A DNA stretch of 64,000 nucleotides from Monodelphis domestica (GCF_027887165.1 NC_077228.1:385442456-385506455), one strand, 5' to 3'. Shown: positions 28,098-40,766, counted from the stretch's first letter. Numbers and translations are program-made. The notes: generated from the letters alone by a model not told the origin.

Positions 28098-28610
28098 TTG
28101 CAAATCAAAACAACTCTGAGATACCACCTCACATCTAGCAGATTGGATAACATGACAGCAAAGGAAAGTAATGAATGTTGGAGGAGATGTGGCAAAATTG
28201 GGACATTAATTCATTGCTGGTGGAGTTTTGAATTGATCCAAATATTCTTGAGGGCAATTTGGAACTATGCCAAAAAGGTGCTAAAAGACTGTTTCCCCTT
28301 TCATCCAGCCATACAACTGCTGGGTTTGTGCCCTAAAGAGATAATAAGGAAAAAGACTTACACAAGAATATTTATAGCTGTGCTCTTTATGGTGGCAAAA
28401 AATTGGAAAATGAGGGAATGCCCTCCAATTGGGGAATGGCTGAACAAATGGTGGTATATGTTGGTAATGGAATACTATTGTGCCCAAAGGAATAATGAAC
28501 TGGAGGAATTCCATGTGATCTGGAACAACCTCCAGGAATTGATGCAGAGTGAAAGGATCAGAACCAGGAGAACATTGTATACAGACACTGATACAATGTG
28601 GTACAATTAA
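28098..28610 (+). pseudogene. L1 ORF2 C-terminal domain
   Basis: 170 codons remain open: MQIKTTLRYHLTSSRLDNM, CWRRCGKIGTLIHCWW, FIAVLFMVAKNWK and TDTDTMWYN. CGKIGTLIHCWW is the L1 ORF2 C-terminal pattern. It is not a host gene despite its length. Confidence 0.9.
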
Positions 28611-28847
28611 CATAATGGACTTCTCTACTAGTAGCAATGCAATTATCCAGAATAATTCTGAGGGATTTATGAGATAAAACACTATCCACATTCAGAGGAA
28701 GAACTGCAGGAGCACAAATACAGAAGAAAACAACTGTTTGATCTCATAGGTCAATGGGGATATGATTGAGGATGTAGATTCTAAATGATCATGCTAGTGC
28801 AAACATCAACAACATGGAAATAGGTTTTGATCAAGGACACATGTAAA

Positions 28848-29900
28848 TCTGCCACAGTCTCAGATCCAGCCGAACCCACGGCACCAGGGGGTCTTTGGCA
28901 GATGGAGCAACTTGGTGGAAATGAGAGACGGGGGCAGCTGTATGTGTGTATCTGCTTGGTGCTAGGCTCTGCATGGAATGGCTGCTTCACCATGCCCAGG
29001 TTTAGCCTTTATTTTTATACCCATTTTCTTGTCACGCAGTTATATTATTCAACCTACATGTTCAAGTAAAGATAATTGGATAAGTGATACATTAACTTTT
29101 AACAAATTGATTAACATTCTGAGATCATTCTCTACATTTGTATTAACTATTGATTCTGACAGGATACACAAAGGTTCTACACAAGATAAATGATTTCATC
29201 ACAGGTGGCTTAATTTTTTCATTAACCTGTGAGGAGCTTTGAGCTTACAATCAAAGAAAATCATTTATTACCTTTAATAAAAATAGATAATCAATCAGAG
29301 ATCCTAAAGACGGTTAACAATCATAGCAGTGAAATTGAGAGATCAAAGGGGTACTGAAAACACCATTCAGATTTAACATTAAGCTGATCATTTTTCAGGG
29401 TTTGTTAGGGAGTTTTTCAAGGAGGGTTTTGGTTGGTAAAATCAAGTCACTGAGGCTTGATGAAGCATGGTGTACCAAAGCATTTTGTACAGTTCTTTCC
29501 TATGAATGATTTATGTACTGATTTAGGAGAATAAGTTTCTGTACAGGGGAGTAGGGGATTTTCTGGGTACAGCTTGTGGGCACAGCTTTTGCTGGGAATT
29601 ATATACCTAAGCTGGGAATTATATATAACCTGTGATGGTCTTTTGGGTTTAGATTTGTGAGTCTGATCTTTTGGTGATATTTTGGGGAAATAGTGTACAA
29701 GCATTTTGCTCTTATGTTACTTTTTTTGAGACTAGGGAGAGGCAACAATCATGTCAATTCCATTACTAAGGGATGTTGATGAGAGAAGTCATACGGATGG
29801 GACTGAGTGGGCAATTCCATCCTGCTAGGGCGTCACTTTGTGACCTTCTGGCTTCCACAAGTGACCTTGTCACAACATCATGGCCTGACAGCTCCTAGCA
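28848..29900. mobile_element. LTR-like insertion (1053 bp) in the L1 3' UTR
   Basis: The L1 3' UTR reads GACACATGTAAA, then this block, then TAAAACCCAGTGGAATTG; removing it restores the usual text. TAAA flanks both sides (28844-28847 and 29901-29904), a 4-bp duplication typical of class I elements. Ends are TCTGCC and TAGCA, so one TG/CA end is mutated. Confidence 0.6.
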
Positions 29901-30037
29901 TAAAACCCAGTGGAATTGCGTATCAGCTACGGGAAAGGGTGGGGGGGAGGGGAGGGAAAGAATATGATTCTTGTAACCAAGGAAAAATGTTCTAAATTCA
30001 CTAATAAAATTTTCCCAAAAAAATAATAATTTTTAAG

Positions 30038-30079
30038 AGGGTCCAGGGGGGCTGAGGCTAAAATGTTTGTGAATAGCTG
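30038..30079. mobile_element. hAT-type transposon, right part
   Basis: AGGGTCCAGGGGGGCTGAGGC through TTTGTGAATAGCTG is the right end of the element begun at 21714, separated from it by the L1. Confidence 0.7.
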
Positions 30080-30465
30080 GCATATAGATTAGAAGAAAGG
30101 AGATTAGATTATATATCTAATAACCTCTCCAACTCTTAGAATGATGATGTGAAATTATTTGTCTTTAAATCTGATAGAGGGTAGTATTTTATTTTGTTTA
30201 TTTATGGGGGGGCAGGACTGGCCTATAATCTTATTGGCAGAGCTCTAGTGAGGACTTCCTCCACATGGGAAGGGCCAGCTCATATGAGTTTTAAGAGTTG
30301 TCTGGGACCATAGAGAGATTAAATGGCTTGTCCAATGTTGCTGCCAGTGTGCTTCAGAGGTCACATTTGAACCCAAGTCTTCCCAACTTAAAAGACTGAC
30401 ACTCTGTATCTATTATATTATGATGACTCTCTCTTTAGGTATCTCATGGTTTGGCCATTTATTAT

Positions 30466-30676
30466 TATTTTTTGTTGTTCTTAAACCCTTACCTTCCATC
30501 TTAGAATCACTACTGCATATTGGTTCAAAGGCAGAAGATCGGTAAGGGCTAAACAATGGTGTTAAGTGACTTACCGAGGGTCTCACAGTTAGGAAGTGTC
30601 TTAGGTCAGATTTGAACCTGGGACCTCCTGTTTCTAGGCCTGGCTCTTAATCCACTGAGCCACCAGATGCCCCCAT
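30466..30676 (-). mobile_element. Marsupial tRNA-derived SINE with target-site duplication
   Basis: Antisense full copy ending GAGCCACCAGATGCCCCCA. Flanked by GGCCATTTATTAT (30453-30465) and GGCTATTTATTAT (30677-30689). Confidence 0.85.
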
Positions 30677-31289
30677 GGCTATTTATTATGCTAGGATATC
30701 TTAGAGTTAGGTTTTGCAAAGATGGGCTTTACAAAATTGCTACTACTGAATTATGGGGTTCATATTTTACTTTTTCTTTTTTATAAACATTATGCTAATG
30801 GTGGAAGCAACAGATCCGGGGTTTTCTTCATTATATCAACTCAAAATACAATATTGTGAAGATCACTGGAGAGGTAAGTAGAAAAATCTAACAAACTACA
30901 AACAATTTTAAACTATAACAGCAGGAGAAAGTTTCTTTTTGTGGTGTGGATACACAAGTGGAAAAAACAGTCATGCCAAATGTCTGCCTTCTCTTTTGCT
31001 AGCCAGTTTTATTTATGTATAAATTTTTTATTTTTTAGTAAAAAAGATTATTTATTAAAAATGGAAAGTATAGGCACACTGGTCAGAGGATATCCAGACT
31101 GGAGACCCCACAACCCAAGAGGGATTAAGATAATTTATGCTTGAAAACCACAAAGAGTGGTTTGGATAGAAGTTGAGGGTAGAGAATGGGCAATCTCTTC
31201 CAGGGACAGGTAGAACACAGAAGTAAAATGTTTCATATTGTTTGGTAGCAAAGGTTGACAAGAAGACTGGTTTAAGCCAGCGTAAGCTG

Positions 31290-31757
31290 CTTCAAGTAGC
31301 TTATAATGCACAGCTCATGCATTTTTGTGGTGGCAAAAAACTGGAAAATGAGGGATGCCCCTCAATTGGGGAATAGCTGAGCAAATTGTGGTATATGTTG
31401 GTGATGGAATACTATTGTGCTCAGAGGAATAATAAAGTGGAGGAATTCCATGGGGACTGGAACGACCTCCAGAAATTAATGCAGAGCGAAAGGAGCAGAA
31501 CCAGGAGAACATTGTACACAGAGACTGATACACTGTGGTACAATCAAAGGTAATAGACTTCTTTATTAGTGTCAATGCAGTGATCATGAACAACCTGGAG
31601 GGATCGATGAGAAAAACCACTATCCACAATCAGAGGAAAAACTGTGGGAATAGAAACACAGAAGAAAAACAACTGCTTGATCACAGGGGTTGAGGGGATA
31701 TGATTGGGGATGTAGACTCTAAATGATCACCCTAGTGCAGATAATAATAATATGGGA
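31290..31757 (+). mobile_element. L1 3' fragment
   Basis: GTGGTGGCAAAAAACTGGAAAATGAGGG, ACAGAGACTGATACACTGTGGTAC and the 3' UTR up to AATATGGG, where foreign sequence begins. Confidence 0.8.
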
Positions 31758-32530
31758 TCCCCAGCTGGAAAGCCTTGAAGCACCAAGCTGCCAAAAGACT
31801 GTTCTCCGAAGACCAATGTGATTTTTTTCAAGCAGCTATTGTTAAGGGAGATTTTGGAAGAAGTAATGAAAGTGTATGCACAGCTTTGATCCAGCAAATA
31901 AATGCATGAGAATCCTGGGATAGAATCCTGTGAACATAACTGCCATCAGGGAGAAGACCCTGGAAGAAGAAACATCTCGGAGTTCCAGCTCTGACTCCTG
32001 TGAACCTTTCTACTTATTCCTGTGAATAACCCAGTTGATCCTGAAGATGCTTTTACTCATTCAAACTGCTACTAAGCTGAAGAAGGAATCTCTAACAAGA
32101 TTGATCTGAACTGCTTAAGTTTACTTTGGGGAGTGGCTCACCTGGGTAGATCAAGATCACACCTAATACTCAACTCCATCAAGATCTGTTTCTACTCTAT
32201 AGACCATTTCCATTGTGGGCTTAGCCCAAATTAGATCAGATAGAAGGGGAGAATTAAGGTAGAGGGGAAAGAAAGCATAGCCTCAGCTCTACTGAGGGAC
32301 GAAGAGACTCTGTGAAGAGTCAGAGGGTGGGATATTAATAACTTTATTAGTGGTTAGGAAAAATCCTCAACCCACACACCATTCCCCATTCTCAACAGCA
32401 CCTACAATAAACCTGTTACCTTGAGAAGTGGAGTCCAGGGATTGCCTCCTGGCCTGAGTCAGAGAGAGAACAGCCGTTTTCACTCTCTGGCCCTGAGAAG
32501 ACCATCTTGCCTGAATGGGTCGAGTAAAAA
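31758..32530 (+). mobile_element. LTR-like / ERV 3' piece
   Basis: Non-L1 block with a purine-rich GAAGGGGAGAATTAAGG tract (32247-32263), then CAATAAACCTGTTACC (about 32405-32420) as a candidate poly-A signal and R/U5. The family is not identified and no duplication was found. Confidence 0.4.
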
Positions 32531-32639
32531 ACCCCAATCTCCCACTTATATCATCTTTAGATTATTATAGTCATTGTCTGGTGCTTGGGGAACAAACACA
32601 GAAGCAATTGCCTGTGTCCTCAAAGAACTTATTTTTAGG

Positions 32640-32840
32640 GAGTAGGAGAAGGGAAGAGGTGGGAGTTGTGGCTTTGGAGACAAAGGATTTAGGTTCAAGT
32701 CAGGTGCTGCCAATCACTTCTTGTAGGAACTTGGTTAAGTCACTTAATTCTTTGGAACACTTACACTCTTTGAACTTCAGATCCCTTGACTAAAAAAATG
32801 ATGGTCAGACTATATGACCTTCAAAGTCTTTTCCAGTCTG
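32640..32840 (+). repeat. MIR-like fragment
   Basis: GTGGCTTTGGAGACAAAGGATTTAGGTTCAAGTC, GGTTAAGTCACTTAATTCTTTG and TATATGACCTTCAAAGTC: sense MIR order. Confidence 0.6.
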
Positions 32841-33429
32841 AAATCTGTACCATATTGCAATGAGAATTGAGATGTATTCTCAACTCACATGTGTACTCCC
32901 TTTGGCAGGTCATATCCCAAGAGAACAGCTGGCTATTTCTCTCTCTTAGAATACTATTGTTGTGAGCCTCGATTCCAATATTATTTTCTTATTATGAATG
33001 CAAGTGTTTTAATTAATATTTTATTGATGGCAAGCAGCTTAAAACAAATTGACCAAAAATCAAAAGTAACATCGTGCTGACACTGATGTTCATGGATTTA
33101 TAAAACTCAGAGTAACTTGCTACAAAGAAAAAAAATTAAAAGGAAAAAATAAAGCTACAGAGCAGAGGCAAAAGCACTCCAACCAGTGAAATAAGGAGGG
33201 GGGGGAAGGGGGAGGCATTACCCAAAGGATTGCATTGCAGAACAGGTTACAGTTTAAGCCTATTTCAAAACTCTATGCACTATGCAGCCTACCCAGAAGG
33301 AAGAAAAATATTTTAAAGCCCTTCAGCAATGTTAATAAATAGTCCATCTCACAGGAAGAAAGGTGGCCTGTATGTACCTGTTGTATGTACATTTTAGAAG
33401 TGAGGCTTTTTTCTTTTTAGGATCTAGTA
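32841..33429. other. Intergenic stretch, nothing recognised
   Basis: AT-rich, with a G-rich patch at 33197-33213. No element or gene recognised. Confidence 0.35.
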
Positions 33430-33850
33430 TCCCTCCATCACTTAACCAGTGGATATCTCCTTAATATTAGGCAGCTAGTGGGTGATGGGAGATTGGAGCG
33501 GGATCTGTAGAGCATCAAATATGAGCAGAGATGGTAACTGATTGAATCCATTAGAATTGATGTCACCAAGTGAATGTAAGGTGAAAAGAGGGTCCAAGAC
33601 AGAGCTTTGAGATTTAATGTGTTACATAGATGATGGTCCAACATAGAAGATTAAAGTAGGAGAAAAAACCCAGGAAGAGGAGGGTCAACAATATGAAAAG
33701 CCATGATGAGAACTGATAAGAGTGTATTAAGGACTGACAATTCAAAGATCATTGTAACTTTGGAAAGAGCGAATTCAGTAACTAGAGATAACTCTAGAAG
33801 CCAGACTGGAGAGGATTTAGAAGAAAGGGGAAAAGGCACTCAAGTATAGA
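33430..33850 (-). mobile_element. L2-clade LINE reverse transcriptase remnant
   Basis: On the minus strand broken frames read ALSKVTMIFE.., VLDPLFTLH and SLGDINSNGFNQLPSLLIFD, matching the CR1/L2 RT order including a decayed equivalent of the catalytic loop. Stops and frameshifts throughout. Confidence 0.6.
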
Positions 33851-33864
33851 AGCTTTAAATATAA

Positions 33865-34052
33865 ATCTACCTTCCAACTTAGAATAAGTAGTGTGCATTG
33901 GTTCTAAGACAGAAGAGTGGTAAGGACTTGGCAATGGGGGTTAAATGATCTACCCAAAGTCACATAGCTAGGAAGTGGCTGAGGTCAAATTTGAGCCCAG
34001 GACTTCCATCTCTGGGTCTGGCTTGCTATCCACTGAGCCACCTAGCTGTTAC
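33865..34052 (-). mobile_element. Marsupial tRNA-derived SINE, antisense
   Basis: ACCTTCCAACTTAGAATAAG.., GGTTCTAAGACAGAAGAGTGGTAAGG, CCCAAAGTCACATAGCTAGGAAGTG and CACTGAGCCACCTAGCTG in antisense order. Confidence 0.8.
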
Positions 34053-34529
34053 GTTTTCAAAGAGTTTGGCTGAGAAACGACTACCTTATCTCACATTATT
34101 GAAATAAACTAAGATAGAGCATTCCAACAGTTCAAAATTTAAATTATTTTTACTTGTTTCCTAAGTCGCTAGAAAGTATACAAATGTTTCTGCTGGCACA
34201 TATCCCGGGCAATCTCAGCTGTGAAATTTACCATCTTTCTAGTTGTTTTTATTTTAATGGACAAAGATCCTCCAATGGACAAAATCTCTCCCATCTCTCA
34301 ACATTAGATTGTTTCTTCCTTAAAACTTTCAGGTAATAGTAACATATTTTTCTTATTCATACATATATCATGACAAAACATTTTCCAATAAATAATAACC
34401 CACACTATTAAAAAAATAAATCAAAACTAAATAGCTTAAATGTGTTGCTGCAGCACTTGTAACTTGCTATTCTTTTACGCAACCATTTCCTAACAGAAAA
34501 AAAGTGTATTTTAACAGGTGTTACCTAGA

Positions 34530-34795
34530 ACCACCAAGGTCATTGCCTTTGACTTCAGTTTCGTTGTATTTGTTTACATCATCAGTCATAATGTATATTG
34601 TCCTTTTGATTCAGTATTCTTCACTCAGAACAAACTCCTGAGTCTTCCATGTTTATCTAAATATTTGGTATTTGTCATTCCTGTTAGTGCAATATTATGC
34701 CATTACCACTGTACACCAGTTTTTAAAGTATTCCCTAAAAATGGACACATTTGTTTCCAGAAGCATCTTAAATTTAGGTCCTTCCTCCTTAGGTT
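34530..34795 (-). repeat. L1-like 3' fragment
   Basis: ATATTGTCCTTTTGATTCAGTATTCTTCACTCAGAACAAACTC and AGTGCAATATTATGCCATTACC are diverged reverse-strand L1 landmarks. Confidence 0.45.
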
Positions 34796-34802
34796 GCTAT
34801 AA

Positions 34803-35430
34803 ATACAGTCAAACTTTGGTATTCAATTGTTTCAGAACTCACTGGATTTGGTATCCAATACATTTTAATTAGAAACATTGTCATGGTATTTGACATTTGC
34901 TTGGCACTGGCCCAGCTTGCTAAACTTGTTGGCATCATGATATCAGGAAACCTTTGCTTACTTTAAGCTGAAACAAAGGATCACATGTTAGTTCAGGAGC
35001 ATGAAGAAGACTGAACTTCAAAAGAAGCAGCAACAGCTAGTGGCAGGGAAGATTTCTTCAGCTGAGGAGGAGGCAAAGGAGGATGTTCCCACTTCATTAA
35101 TCAAGGAAATGTGTGCAAAATGGGTGGAAGTGCATAATTTTGTCAAAAAATGTCTCCTTAATAAAGCCTTAACAGGCAGAATTGAAAACATGTTAAATGA
35201 TCAGACTATTTCCCACGTTAGAAGAATTTTGAAAGACAAAAACAAACTTCATTGGATAAGGTTTCTTATGAAGCTTACACTTGGTGAATCTCAAGCAGGG
35301 TTCAGTGGTGATAGGAAACAGAAAAGAGAAAGAACTCCAGAAAGGCAATTGCCCTCAGATATTATGGAAGAGACTCTTCCAGACCATAGTTCTCCTCCCC
35401 ACCATTCCCTTAGGCCATGAACTCCTCTCA
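34803..35430 (+). mobile_element. Tigger/pogo-like DNA transposon remnant with transposase C-terminus
   Basis: Left end ACAGTCAAACTTTGGTATTCAA resembles a Tigger terminal repeat. Inside, an open frame of 139 codons (35001-35420) reads KEMCAKWVEVHNFVKKC, LLNKALTG, QTISHVRRILKDKNK and ERTPERQLPSDIMEETLP, like the tail of Tigger transposases as I recall them. The DDE core is absent, and no right terminal repeat was found, so it is a deletion derivative truncated on the right. Confidence 0.55.
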
Positions 35431-35699
35431 AGAAAGACAAAGTTAAATGACTATTTAATCTATTGTTTTTACTCATGTCTATTATTGTTTATTTAGTAAA
35501 ACACAACTCCATGTGCCATATAAAATCTGGATGTCTGGAATGGATTGGTTCAACTTACATTTTTCCTCAGAGGAAAAATTCATTGGGTACTCAATCTGCC
35601 CTGTGGGACAAATTAATGATGAAATGAAGGTACCACTTGGTCTAATATTAAAGGAACTTCCTATCATGGACTTCCTTAGGGTGAGAATGGGGGAGAGGG

Positions 35700-36520
35700 A
35701 GAGTGAAAAGGGTATAGAATGAGTAGAATTGTAGGACCAAAGGAAATGATCAGTTTAGTGACTTTTCACACAATTCCAAATTGTTTCCCAGACCTGTCTG
35801 ACCTGTTCAAAGTTCCATTCAGTTATTTAGCACACTCTCTCTCCACACTTCCTTCAACATTGTCTATTTCCATCCTTTACCCTCTATCAATTTGATGGGG
35901 TGTTTATACTTTAGTATTTCCAATTTTCATTTTAAGTATTTTAAATTATTAATTTATTTTTATTATTTTATTATTAATATTCATATTTAAGTATGTTTTC
36001 ATATAACTTAGTGTGCCTATTTCTTCACTTAAGAAATTTAGTTCATACTCTTTGACCACGTACCAATTGTGATGCATGTTCATAATTCCATGTAGATTTT
36101 GGGTGCCAAACTTATCAGAGCTTTTTCATGCAGATTTTTTGTTGGTCCTTTTTTCCTTATCCTAAATGAATTCTAATTATATAAAAAATATCTGCATCTT
36201 ATGTAATTAAAATAATTTCCTTCTGGAACATTTTCTATTCCATATCATATAGATCTAACCCTAACCATTGTGAACGATGTGGATTTTTCATTTGCTTATC
36301 CATTTGGCCATTATTATGGTATATGGTATAAAATATTGGTTTATACCTATTTTCTGCCAAATTGCTTTCTGGTTTTCCTACTACTTGTTGAACCAAGTTT
36401 CCTTCCATTAGTAGTTTTGGGGACTTTTTTTACAAGCCAAACTAGAATAGCTCACTGACCTACTACTCTATTTTAAAAACTCAGTAGCAAATAGTTTTGA
36501 TAATCATTCTTTTGTTTATT
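35700..36520 (-). mobile_element. L1 ORF2/3' fragment
   Basis: Reverse-strand landmarks in the expected order: ACAATTCCAAATTGTTTCCC, CTCTATCAATTTGATGGGGTG, TTCATACTCTTTGACC and TATGGTATATGGTATAAAATATTGG. Considerably decayed. Confidence 0.6.
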
Positions 36521-37684
36521 CTGATAGTGGCAAGTCCCTTGACACATTTTTAAAGAAATATGCTGCCCCCTCCTGGTATTTTACCAAATTACAAATTCTA
36601 GAATGTCATGGCAGAGCTTGTATTTTTTGTCAGCAATGCCAAAACCCATAGGGCACCTCCCTCCCGATGAAGGAATGCTTTTGTGGTATAAACCAGTAGG
36701 CAACACTGTAGACACGAATATTCTCAACATCTTATGTTCAACTTTTTACATTGCTTTGACTTTTTTGTACTATAACTAAACTCTTGAAACTGAGTGCCAC
36801 TATTATTAGACAAGAAAAAACTAGTCTTTTAGAATGCTTAGCTGATTGTGTGGAATAAAGTCCTAAATTGACTTCTCATGGGAGTTCAGATTTACTTTGC
36901 TCTTTTATATAGCACCTGGGCAAATAAGAATCCAGTTCTGTGGATTTGCTAAAGCTACACCATTCTCAGCATATAATCTAAAAAAGGAGAAAAAAGATTT
37001 AAATCTTTTTGTCCTTTCTTCAAAAGGAACATTTTGCATAGTTTTCTCCAATTTCAATAAGCCAGACAAGTAGAGATGAACTGTGATCTGTATCACTGAA
37101 AGGAATACTCACTATATATGTGTGTATTTCACATACAAGTACTTATTAGCATTTCTATCAAAGTACAAAGAGAAAGAGTAAATGAAATGATACATTTTGC
37201 ATGTATACATGAGACAGGCTTACAATTAAAAGACCTGGAAATATTTTCCATTATGAAGATGTTGGGGAAATAGTAGCTGAATCACTAGGTGGAAAAAACC
37301 AAATGCATTCTCTTTAGTTAGCCTAGGATGCTCTTCAGCTAGTAGTGATCATTGCTAATAGCTACCAGACAGTTTTATAATACCAATAATAAATAAAACA
37401 GGCCTATTTATCCAAGAACTCTTCACCTATTAGAATAGAAACCTGATTTCACTTGAATTTCCTTTGATTTGCTCTCAACTATGCTTTATTCCTAATATCA
37501 TCCGCCATGATAAGATATGCTGACTATAAAATGTAACTATTAAATGATTCAAACTTGATAGGAACTTCATGATAGATGTGCTACATTAGAACAAATAATG
37601 AAGTGATCAGAAAAAGTAAATATATTTAATATGAAACAAAGAAGCATGAAAAATTTATTTTTGTTAAATAAGGCAAGACATTTT
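36521..37684. other. Intergenic stretch next to the GOPC end
   Basis: AT-rich, no element or frame recognised; it separates the L1 piece from the GOPC poly-A site. Confidence 0.35.
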
Positions 37685-37701
37685 AATGTAAAGATGCCAT
37701 C

Positions 37702-37707
37702 TTTATT
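37702..37707 (-). promoter_or_regulatory. Probable GOPC polyadenylation signal (AATAAA)
   Basis: A canonical AATAAA reads on the minus strand, with T-rich sequence following it in the transcript direction. It lies at the edge of the repeat-free block. Upstream AATAAA copies in the UTR could give shorter forms. Confidence 0.5.
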
Positions 37708-38104
37708 TACAGGCTAATAAAAAAATATTCAACTCAACTTAACTAGATATAATACAGTTGTTGCAAATATTACATCTTTTACAGATGAGCCCAACCCTGA
37801 ATAGAAGGATACCGAATTACATAATAAATAATGTTGTGAAATAATGTTTAACATACATATGTATAGGAAACATCTTTAAGTTTCTGAAGTCAGACACAAA
37901 AATCCCCACTGTGATAAAAGCACCACCACCAAGGAAATTCAATCATGTCTTTTAGAAAACTGTTCAGTTACTTCTACTACTAAGGAATTTTCATCTTTCT
38001 TAAATCCACCTTAATATGATCCTGTGTAGTTGAAGTCAATTATTTTGTTAAATTCTGAAGTCAATGCAGATGAGGAATCTTCAGAAAATGGTCCTGATAT
38101 AAGA

Positions 38105-38225
38105 TGTGTATATATATGCTTTGGTCTTCATCTAGACCTTTTCACAACACATATATGTACACACATGCACACAGTGAGTGTGCATACATGCACACGCACA
38201 CACACATATACACACATGTGCCAGT
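38105..38225. repeat. CA/TA simple repeat in GOPC 3' UTR
   Basis: Imperfect ACACATATA/CACACGCACAC runs. Confidence 0.75.
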
Positions 38226-40766
38226 CTGGTTTTGTCTTAGAAGTAAATGTATAAAATGGTCTAAATGACATATGGTAGTTTCTTTCCTATAAAAATGAAA
38301 ACATCAATACTGCTTTATGTTGGAAATGTCTCAAATCTAACTCCTCTTTGGACCAGTGTCTAAGAGGTATAATCATTAGAAAAACAGACAGAAACTGGAA
38401 AAACATATTTGTAGTTCCTAGTTCAGTCTCAAAGTGCTACACCTCCCAGGTGAATTTTGAACTGCAACACTTACCAAAGCACCTGTAAGGCCACCCATTG
38501 TGGTAGGAGACACAGATTTGTTCACAGTAACATCTTAGCAACAGTGCTCTAATCTGGGGCTTCAAAACCAAGGTAGAATAGAGATGAAGGGGAGACAAGT
38601 CATAAAGGCATCTACCTGTTTCTATAATTCTTTCTTCAAAAGTCCTTGAAAGAGCACAGCAGCAGGCTATGGAATATCAACAAAGAAGTAAAGAGTAGTG
38701 TTTTCAATAACTTTGCTTATTTTATGAGATTCAACCTTGTGGAGAAAGAATTTCCACTGCAAAAATCCTTCACAACATCCTCCAAATCACATCATCTTCA
38801 TAGATATCTCAGGTTTGGGATTATAATAACTCTTCACAAATCTAAAAATTAGTTCTTTCTGACCCAACAGGTTCCATAAAGTTTTAGACACAGATAAAAA
38901 GGAGGATATTCTCTGAAAAATGTGATAGTCACCATCATCGCTCAGGCTTTTTGGAAAATAGGGGAAAAAATAGACTCCATGCCCTAGTGGAATAGTTTTT
39001 AGATTTGCCACAATGAAAACCTCACTGTGAAGCATTACAAAAATGAATATACACTGAAATCCAACTGCAGATTTCATATCATGCGTGAAAAAGCAAATGC
39101 TCCCCCACCCTCCCACCAAAAATGATGTTAGAGTAAACAATGATATGCACCTTGCTTGCTTACTTGGTTCTACTATTAAATACTAGCTTTTGCTTAAAGG
39201 CAATGTTATGCTATAAGGTATTTTAATATCAATAACAGCATACAATATGAAGTGCACTACTGTTAAAAATGTAACATGGAGATATAATAGCAAAGCGATG
39301 TGAATGATACTGCTCCCAAAATAAAACAATAATAACCAAAAAAACTGTCATTGAGCAATAGTTATAAACAAGATTTATAAATAGCAAAATCAATGAATAA
39401 AGTATATACATTTTAAAGATTTCTCTATAAACAAATATATAATGCACCTAGGAGAGGCTAGGAACCTTTTCCTGCAACATGTAACCATTTCAACATTAGG
39501 CATTGAATAAACTGATATCCTAAAGGCCGTTTAGGTTTTTCTCCATCTACATAGGGTCTTTAAAACCATGATGTTGGCAAAACTCATCTTGTTAAGTACA
39601 ATGCTTTGATGCTTCCCACTAGGGTAAAGTGGTTTACACAATAGCAAATGAGAGCAGTAAAAACAGGTTTTGCTCTGAGATGAGAGAAGCTAGCACATTT
39701 ATAAAATTTGCATAAAAATACTTTAAGGACAGAAAGAAAAAACTAACCAAACATCAGTGTATCAAGTTTCCTAATACTTCATGTGTGCCCTGAGCCTTGA
39801 GACATCAATTATCAGTTACTTTAAAACTAATCTTCAAAGGCAATTGTTTTTCATGTTAACAACAATATTGAACTTTTAAGTACCAGGACTATCATGGCAT
39901 GACAAACTGCATGAACAACTCAAAATGTATAAAACTAATCTCACAGGAAACCAGGAAGGAAGCTTGGGAATGAACAATGCCATGCACATGCATCAACATA
40001 ATTGTGAACAGATATTTTACACTTATTTGAATTTTTTAAAAAAGTATAATGTGCAAGAACTCTTCAGAAATTATTTCTAGTGCAGCATTGATTGACAAAG
40101 GATTACTTAAAACTACTTTTTAACTGCATTAAGCAAAGCTGAAAGGCATACTCATTACACCTAAATGATCACTAAGAAATGATTCAGGAATCAAAATCTG
40201 TAATAAATAGAAAACTAAATCATTCCCTCAATTTGAAATATTCAAATGTGGAACTTTTTTGTTTTGAAGTTAAGCCCACTTTTCTGCTCTTAACAAAATA
40301 AAATTTTCCAATTTAAAACACCACAATATAGCATTCTGGAATACACTTAAAACAATTTAGTTTACTCTTTTGTAATTAAAAGCTATTTCCTATTAGATTC
40401 CTGTTAACACTGTCCTTCTGTTAAGTGAAAAAAAGGAACCAAATGAAACAATTATGCTTCATTTTGTACCTTAAAAGCTTAGTAATATCCCTTTGGGAAA
40501 AACATGCTTTGGTGCTTACAATTTTAAGAAAATAAAAATTGCTTTACATGCAATTGCTAATCATGGTTTATCACAGAAAACGGAGAGTTTTAAACATTTA
40601 GAATTGCTCACAATGAAGCCCTGAGGTAACTGCCTTTCATTTGGGCAATAAACAACAGCCTCCCTTTATTTTTAGATAGTCCTTTTCACAATCTCCCCTA
40701 GAATATAAAATCCATAACAGTCTGAGCAACAATATTGCCTGCAGAAAAGTCAATTTAATAAACTAT

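Larger units (their letters stand above)
22126..30024 (+). mobile_element. L1 LINE, once near full length, shattered by nested insertions
   Basis: Bounded by identical 13-bp copies AATAATTTTTAAG (22113-22125 and 30025-30037). The same hAT element flanks both sides, so everything between is one insertion plus later ones. In order: 5' UTR, ORF1 remnant, purine-rich linker, foreign block 24571-25392, ORF2 from mid reverse transcriptase, SINE 26453-26645, ORF2, LTR 26963-27774, ORF2 C-terminus, 3' UTR, LTR-like 28848-29900, 3' UTR end and A-rich tail. The endonuclease half of ORF2 is missing. Confidence 0.85.
37685..40766 (-). other. GOPC: GOPC 3' UTR
   Basis: About 3.1 kb of AT-rich sequence without recognisable SINE or LINE insertions, unlike the introns. 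This suggests it is transcribed and under some constraint. It contains a CA/TA simple repeat at about 38105-38225. The end is inferred from an AATAAA on the minus strand at 37707-37702. Confidence 0.65.

Noticed and set aside
28098..28610. Longest open frame (170 codons) as a possible gene
   Set aside because: It is the C-terminal domain of L1 ORF2, embedded in an L1 with matching flanks.
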